From positions 1 to 6,046 of the forward strand of contig JAITVM010000163.1 of NCBI GenBank assembly GCA_031285815.1: a stretch of DNA of 6,046 nt, given 5' to 3'. Each line of letters begins with the position of its first letter. Within the stretch, counting starts at the first letter, position 1. Source of the stretch: Clostridiales bacterium (GTDB lineage: Bacteria; Bacillota; Clostridia; Lachnospirales; JAITVM01). A model generated the notes under the pieces. It had not been told where the DNA came from. It saw nothing but the letters and a program-made list of their open reading frames with translations, and did no database searches. Below, in pieces: positions 5,388 through 6,046 of this stretch. The position numbers were made by a program, and so were the translations under genes.

Positions 5388-5840
5388 TTACCCCCGGTTG
5401 TTGCAATATATTATATCGAACAAAAATACTACGAAAAAGAAAGCAAAAGCAAAACCTGCTACGGTAATAACCTCATAATGCCAATCTAAAACCCCAACCA
5501 ACCCAATCAGCGAAAACCCAAGCATACCCATTAAAGCAAAAAACCTGACTAAGCCATGAAAAAAACCTACCCTATGCTTTTCTATAACAGTAGCTTTGCT
5601 AACGGCGCTTACCGAATTATTTATTGTTACGCCCCTATGCCGGCTATCCATTGCGCCACTGCTGCCAGTAATTTTTGCATGTACATTTGTGCCCTTCCTT
5701 ATCCCATCTATTATTACAGACACATGCTCTTTACAATAAAAGCGCCCCTCTATCTCCACTAAACAATCTTCACAAAAAAGCTTCCCGCAGTATACGCACG
5801 AACCGCTTGCTTCCCTCTGGCCATGATTTACACAATTCAC
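5388..5840 (-). CDS. Small membrane protein with N-terminal B-box-type zinc finger
   Basis: 150 residues from a GTG start. The N-terminus has eight ordered ligands, C3-x2-H6-x8-C15-x2-C18-x4-C23-x2-C26-x9-C36-x2-H39, the cross-brace spacing of a B-box zinc finger holding two zinc ions. A polar linker (about 41-92) follows, then two hydrophobic segments (about 94-117 and 123-145) that should form a membrane hairpin with the zinc finger most likely in the cytoplasm. B-box domains mediate protein-protein contacts in eukaryotic TRIM proteins; the role of bacterial, membrane-tethered versions is not established. AAGGAG lies 8 bases before the GTG. An ATG pair nearer the site leads to an immediate stop in another frame, so GTG is the supported start. 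It is convergent with nrdG and not in its operon. Overlapping plus-strand frames are judged spurious. The zinc finger and helices are seen directly; the function is unknown. Confidence 0.8.
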   Translation of the reverse strand: MNCVNHGQREASGSCVYCGKLFCEDCLVEIEGRFYCKEHVSVIIDGIRKGTNVHAKITGSSGAMDSRHRGVTINNSVSAVSKATVIEKHRVGFFHGLVRFFALMGMLGFSLIGLVGVLDWHYEVITVAGFAFAFFFVVFLFDIIYCNNRG

Positions 5841-5865
5841 AACATCATCTCCTTAAACAAATAAA

Positions 5866-5874
5866 CTTATACCA
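5866..5874 (-). promoter_or_regulatory. Extended -10 promoter of the B-box gene
   Basis: The minus strand reads TGGTATAAG, an extended -10 (TGnTATAAT with one mismatch), placing transcription start near 5859 and leaving about 19 bases of leader containing the AAGGAG site. No matching -35 is seen, which extended -10 promoters can tolerate. Confidence 0.4.
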
Positions 5875-6046
5875 TCATTTAAACATCCAAGATACACGTA
5901 CATATAAAAATACGCCTAATGCATTAAATATGTTTGCACAAAAATATTAAGAAATTCTGAAGGTTTTCTGGATTTTCACAAACATTGCGGAAACTTAAAG
6001 GGTATGTACAACTGTTTGAAGAATATATTTAACAAACTATTGATAG
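5875..6046. other. Terminal intergenic stretch without recognised gene
   Basis: No coding frame, RNA gene or repeat could be supported. A 10-bp palindrome TAATGCATTA lies at 5917-5926, upstream of the B-box promoter, but its meaning is unclear. Confidence 0.5.

Noticed and set aside
5556..5950. Plus-strand open frames overlapping the B-box gene
   Set aside because: They lie antisense to a gene with clear zinc ligands, membrane helices, a start and a ribosome binding site, and they show no domain pattern of their own.
5976..6044. A 22-codon open minus-strand frame entering from the right edge and ending at TGA, possibly the end of a neighbouring gene
   Set aside because: Too short to identify and not distinguishable from chance in AT-rich DNA.

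Overview
The window reads as chromosomal DNA from an anaerobic, AT-rich Firmicute, most likely Clostridia. The grounds are AT-rich intergenic DNA, heavy use of ATA, TTA and AGG codons, strong AGGAG-type ribosome binding sites, frequent TTG/GTG starts, and an oxygen-sensitive (glycyl-radical) ribonucleotide reductase. The species cannot be named from the sequence alone.

Layout. Positions 1-188 (minus) hold the first 62 codons of a protein that resembles the start of YjjI-type (DUF3029) glycyl radical enzymes; the rest lies outside the window. Just upstream on the same strand (277-966) is a Crp/Fnr-family regulator without Fnr-type N-terminal iron-sulfur cysteines. The 88-base gap between them holds a perfect minus-strand -10 box with no good -35 box, and an imperfect 16-bp inverted repeat. 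That repeat is centred almost exactly where a class II Crp/Fnr activator would bind. After a divergent intergenic region comes a plus-strand gene (1212-2408) for a secreted, C-terminally membrane-anchored protein that resembles DUF3999. Next is the anaerobic class III ribonucleotide reductase pair nrdD (2474-4804) and nrdG (4801-5298), overlapping by 4 bases. The nrdD promoter carries two NrdR-box-like palindromes about three helical turns apart. A perfect 18-bp hairpin lies between nrdG and a convergent minus-strand gene (5388-5840) that encodes a small protein with a B-box-type zinc finger and two membrane helices. The last ~200 bases show only that gene's likely promoter.

How it works together. 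NrdD makes deoxynucleotides without oxygen after NrdG installs its glycyl radical, and the operator pair suggests repression by NrdR when dATP/ATP signals sufficiency. The left end appears to be a separate glycyl-radical module of unknown substrate with its own one-component regulator. The DUF3999-like and B-box membrane proteins have no assigned function and no evident link to nucleotide metabolism beyond adjacency. No mobile element, tRNA, rRNA or CRISPR array was seen.
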